Part shown: positions 63,906 to 64,000 of the stretch, piece after piece | Layout of the letters: every line of letters begins with the position of its first letter | Numbering within the stretch: position 1 is the stretch's first letter | Origin: Anaerocolumna sp. AGMB13025 | GTDB taxonomy: Bacteria; Bacillota; Clostridia; Lachnospirales; Lachnospiraceae | Assembly (NCBI RefSeq): GCF_029689925.1 | Contig: NZ_CP121445.1 | Location: 4,758,501 to 4,822,500 of the forward strand | Length of the DNA: 64,000 nt | Direction: 5' to 3' | Position numbers and translations under genes: made by a program | Notes under the pieces: model-generated | Database searches by the model: none | The model's input: only the letters and a program-made list of their open reading frames with translations | What the model was told of the DNA's origin: nothing

Positions 63906-64000
63906 GATCTGTTCACCGCTATATTTGTCCATTTCGACTACAATTCGATTTTCAGCATCTAGAATCCATATATGTATTAAAGTTATGTCCTAACCTCCTT

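Noticed and set aside
1..64000. CRISPR array, tRNA/rRNA genes, insertion sequences or phage genes
   Set aside because: No regular repeat-spacer pattern, no cloverleaf or rRNA sequence, and no transposase or integrase frame was found.

Overview
The window looks like chromosome from a low-GC Gram-positive anaerobe of the class Clostridia, most likely a Lachnospiraceae relative. This is inference from several signs: AT-rich intergenic DNA, strong GGAGG ribosome binding sites, many OmpR-type two-component systems, a flavodoxin/ferredoxin (EFR1) protein, a membrane pyrophosphatase with the K+-dependent signature, a PTS-style 6-phospho-beta-glucosidase and PucR/AraC/TetR regulators beside small catabolic genes. 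I see no rRNA, tRNA, CRISPR array, transposase, integrase or phage gene.

Layout. 1-2.9 kb: an ABC-F ATPase running off the left edge, with a leader peptide and two terminator hairpins upstream, then an M28-like protein. 3-7.4 kb: a TetR regulator, a cupin and an FtsX-type ABC exporter, linked by two near-identical palindromes. 7.9-12.1 kb: GNAT acetyltransferase, topoisomerase III, a small frameshifted gene and a lipoprotein. 12.4-15.4 kb: copper ATPase CopA with a CsoR-like operator, plus a small Cys/Met/His-rich membrane protein. 15.7-18.9 kb: ROK kinase and 6-phospho-beta-glucosidase facing an AraC regulator. 19-22.6 kb: berberine-bridge-type flavoenzyme, Fic AMPylase and D-2-hydroxyacid dehydrogenase. 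23-26.7 kb: membrane-anchored amidohydrolase facing a two-component system across a 16-bp perfect dyad. 26.8-29.2 kb: a rifampin ADP-ribosyltransferase with an N-terminal TPR-like extension, a SUKH protein and an AraC/GyrI regulator. 29.6-33.5 kb: a two-component system, a 167-bp hairpin element, a second leader peptide and a BcrA-type ABC transporter. 33.7-36.9 kb: a MarR module with four matching operators, EFR1 protein, Rrf2 and TetR regulators. 37-41.3 kb: a carotenoid-hydratase-like membrane protein, then BlaI followed by a BlaR1-type M56 protease whose sensor has been replaced by a LytR-CpsA-Psr (LCP) domain. 41.6-55.9 kb: small regulator/enzyme pairs (TetR-ketopantoate reductase, PucR-amidohydrolase, AraC-SDR, PucR-OYE/SDR) and a BspA-type surface protein. 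56.5-64 kb: HppA pyrophosphatase, an LCP protein, a NapH-like ferredoxin, a two-component system and a broken LysR gene.

Themes. Much of the window senses or resists cell-envelope and ribosome stress: ABC-F, two ABC exporters, Arr, three two-component systems, BlaI/M56-LCP and LCP. Both antibiotic-type transporter loci have upstream leader ORFs that overlap or precede alternative RNA hairpins, which suggests translation-sensing control. The intergenic DNA holds many decayed gene ends: HAD hydrolase, GH2 beta-mannosidase, PTS Enzyme I, an LCP C-terminus, Rrf2, aldo/keto reductase fused to AraC, SDR and LysR. The best candidate for an undescribed system is the BlaI plus M56-LCP fusion with its own BlaI-type dyad promoter.
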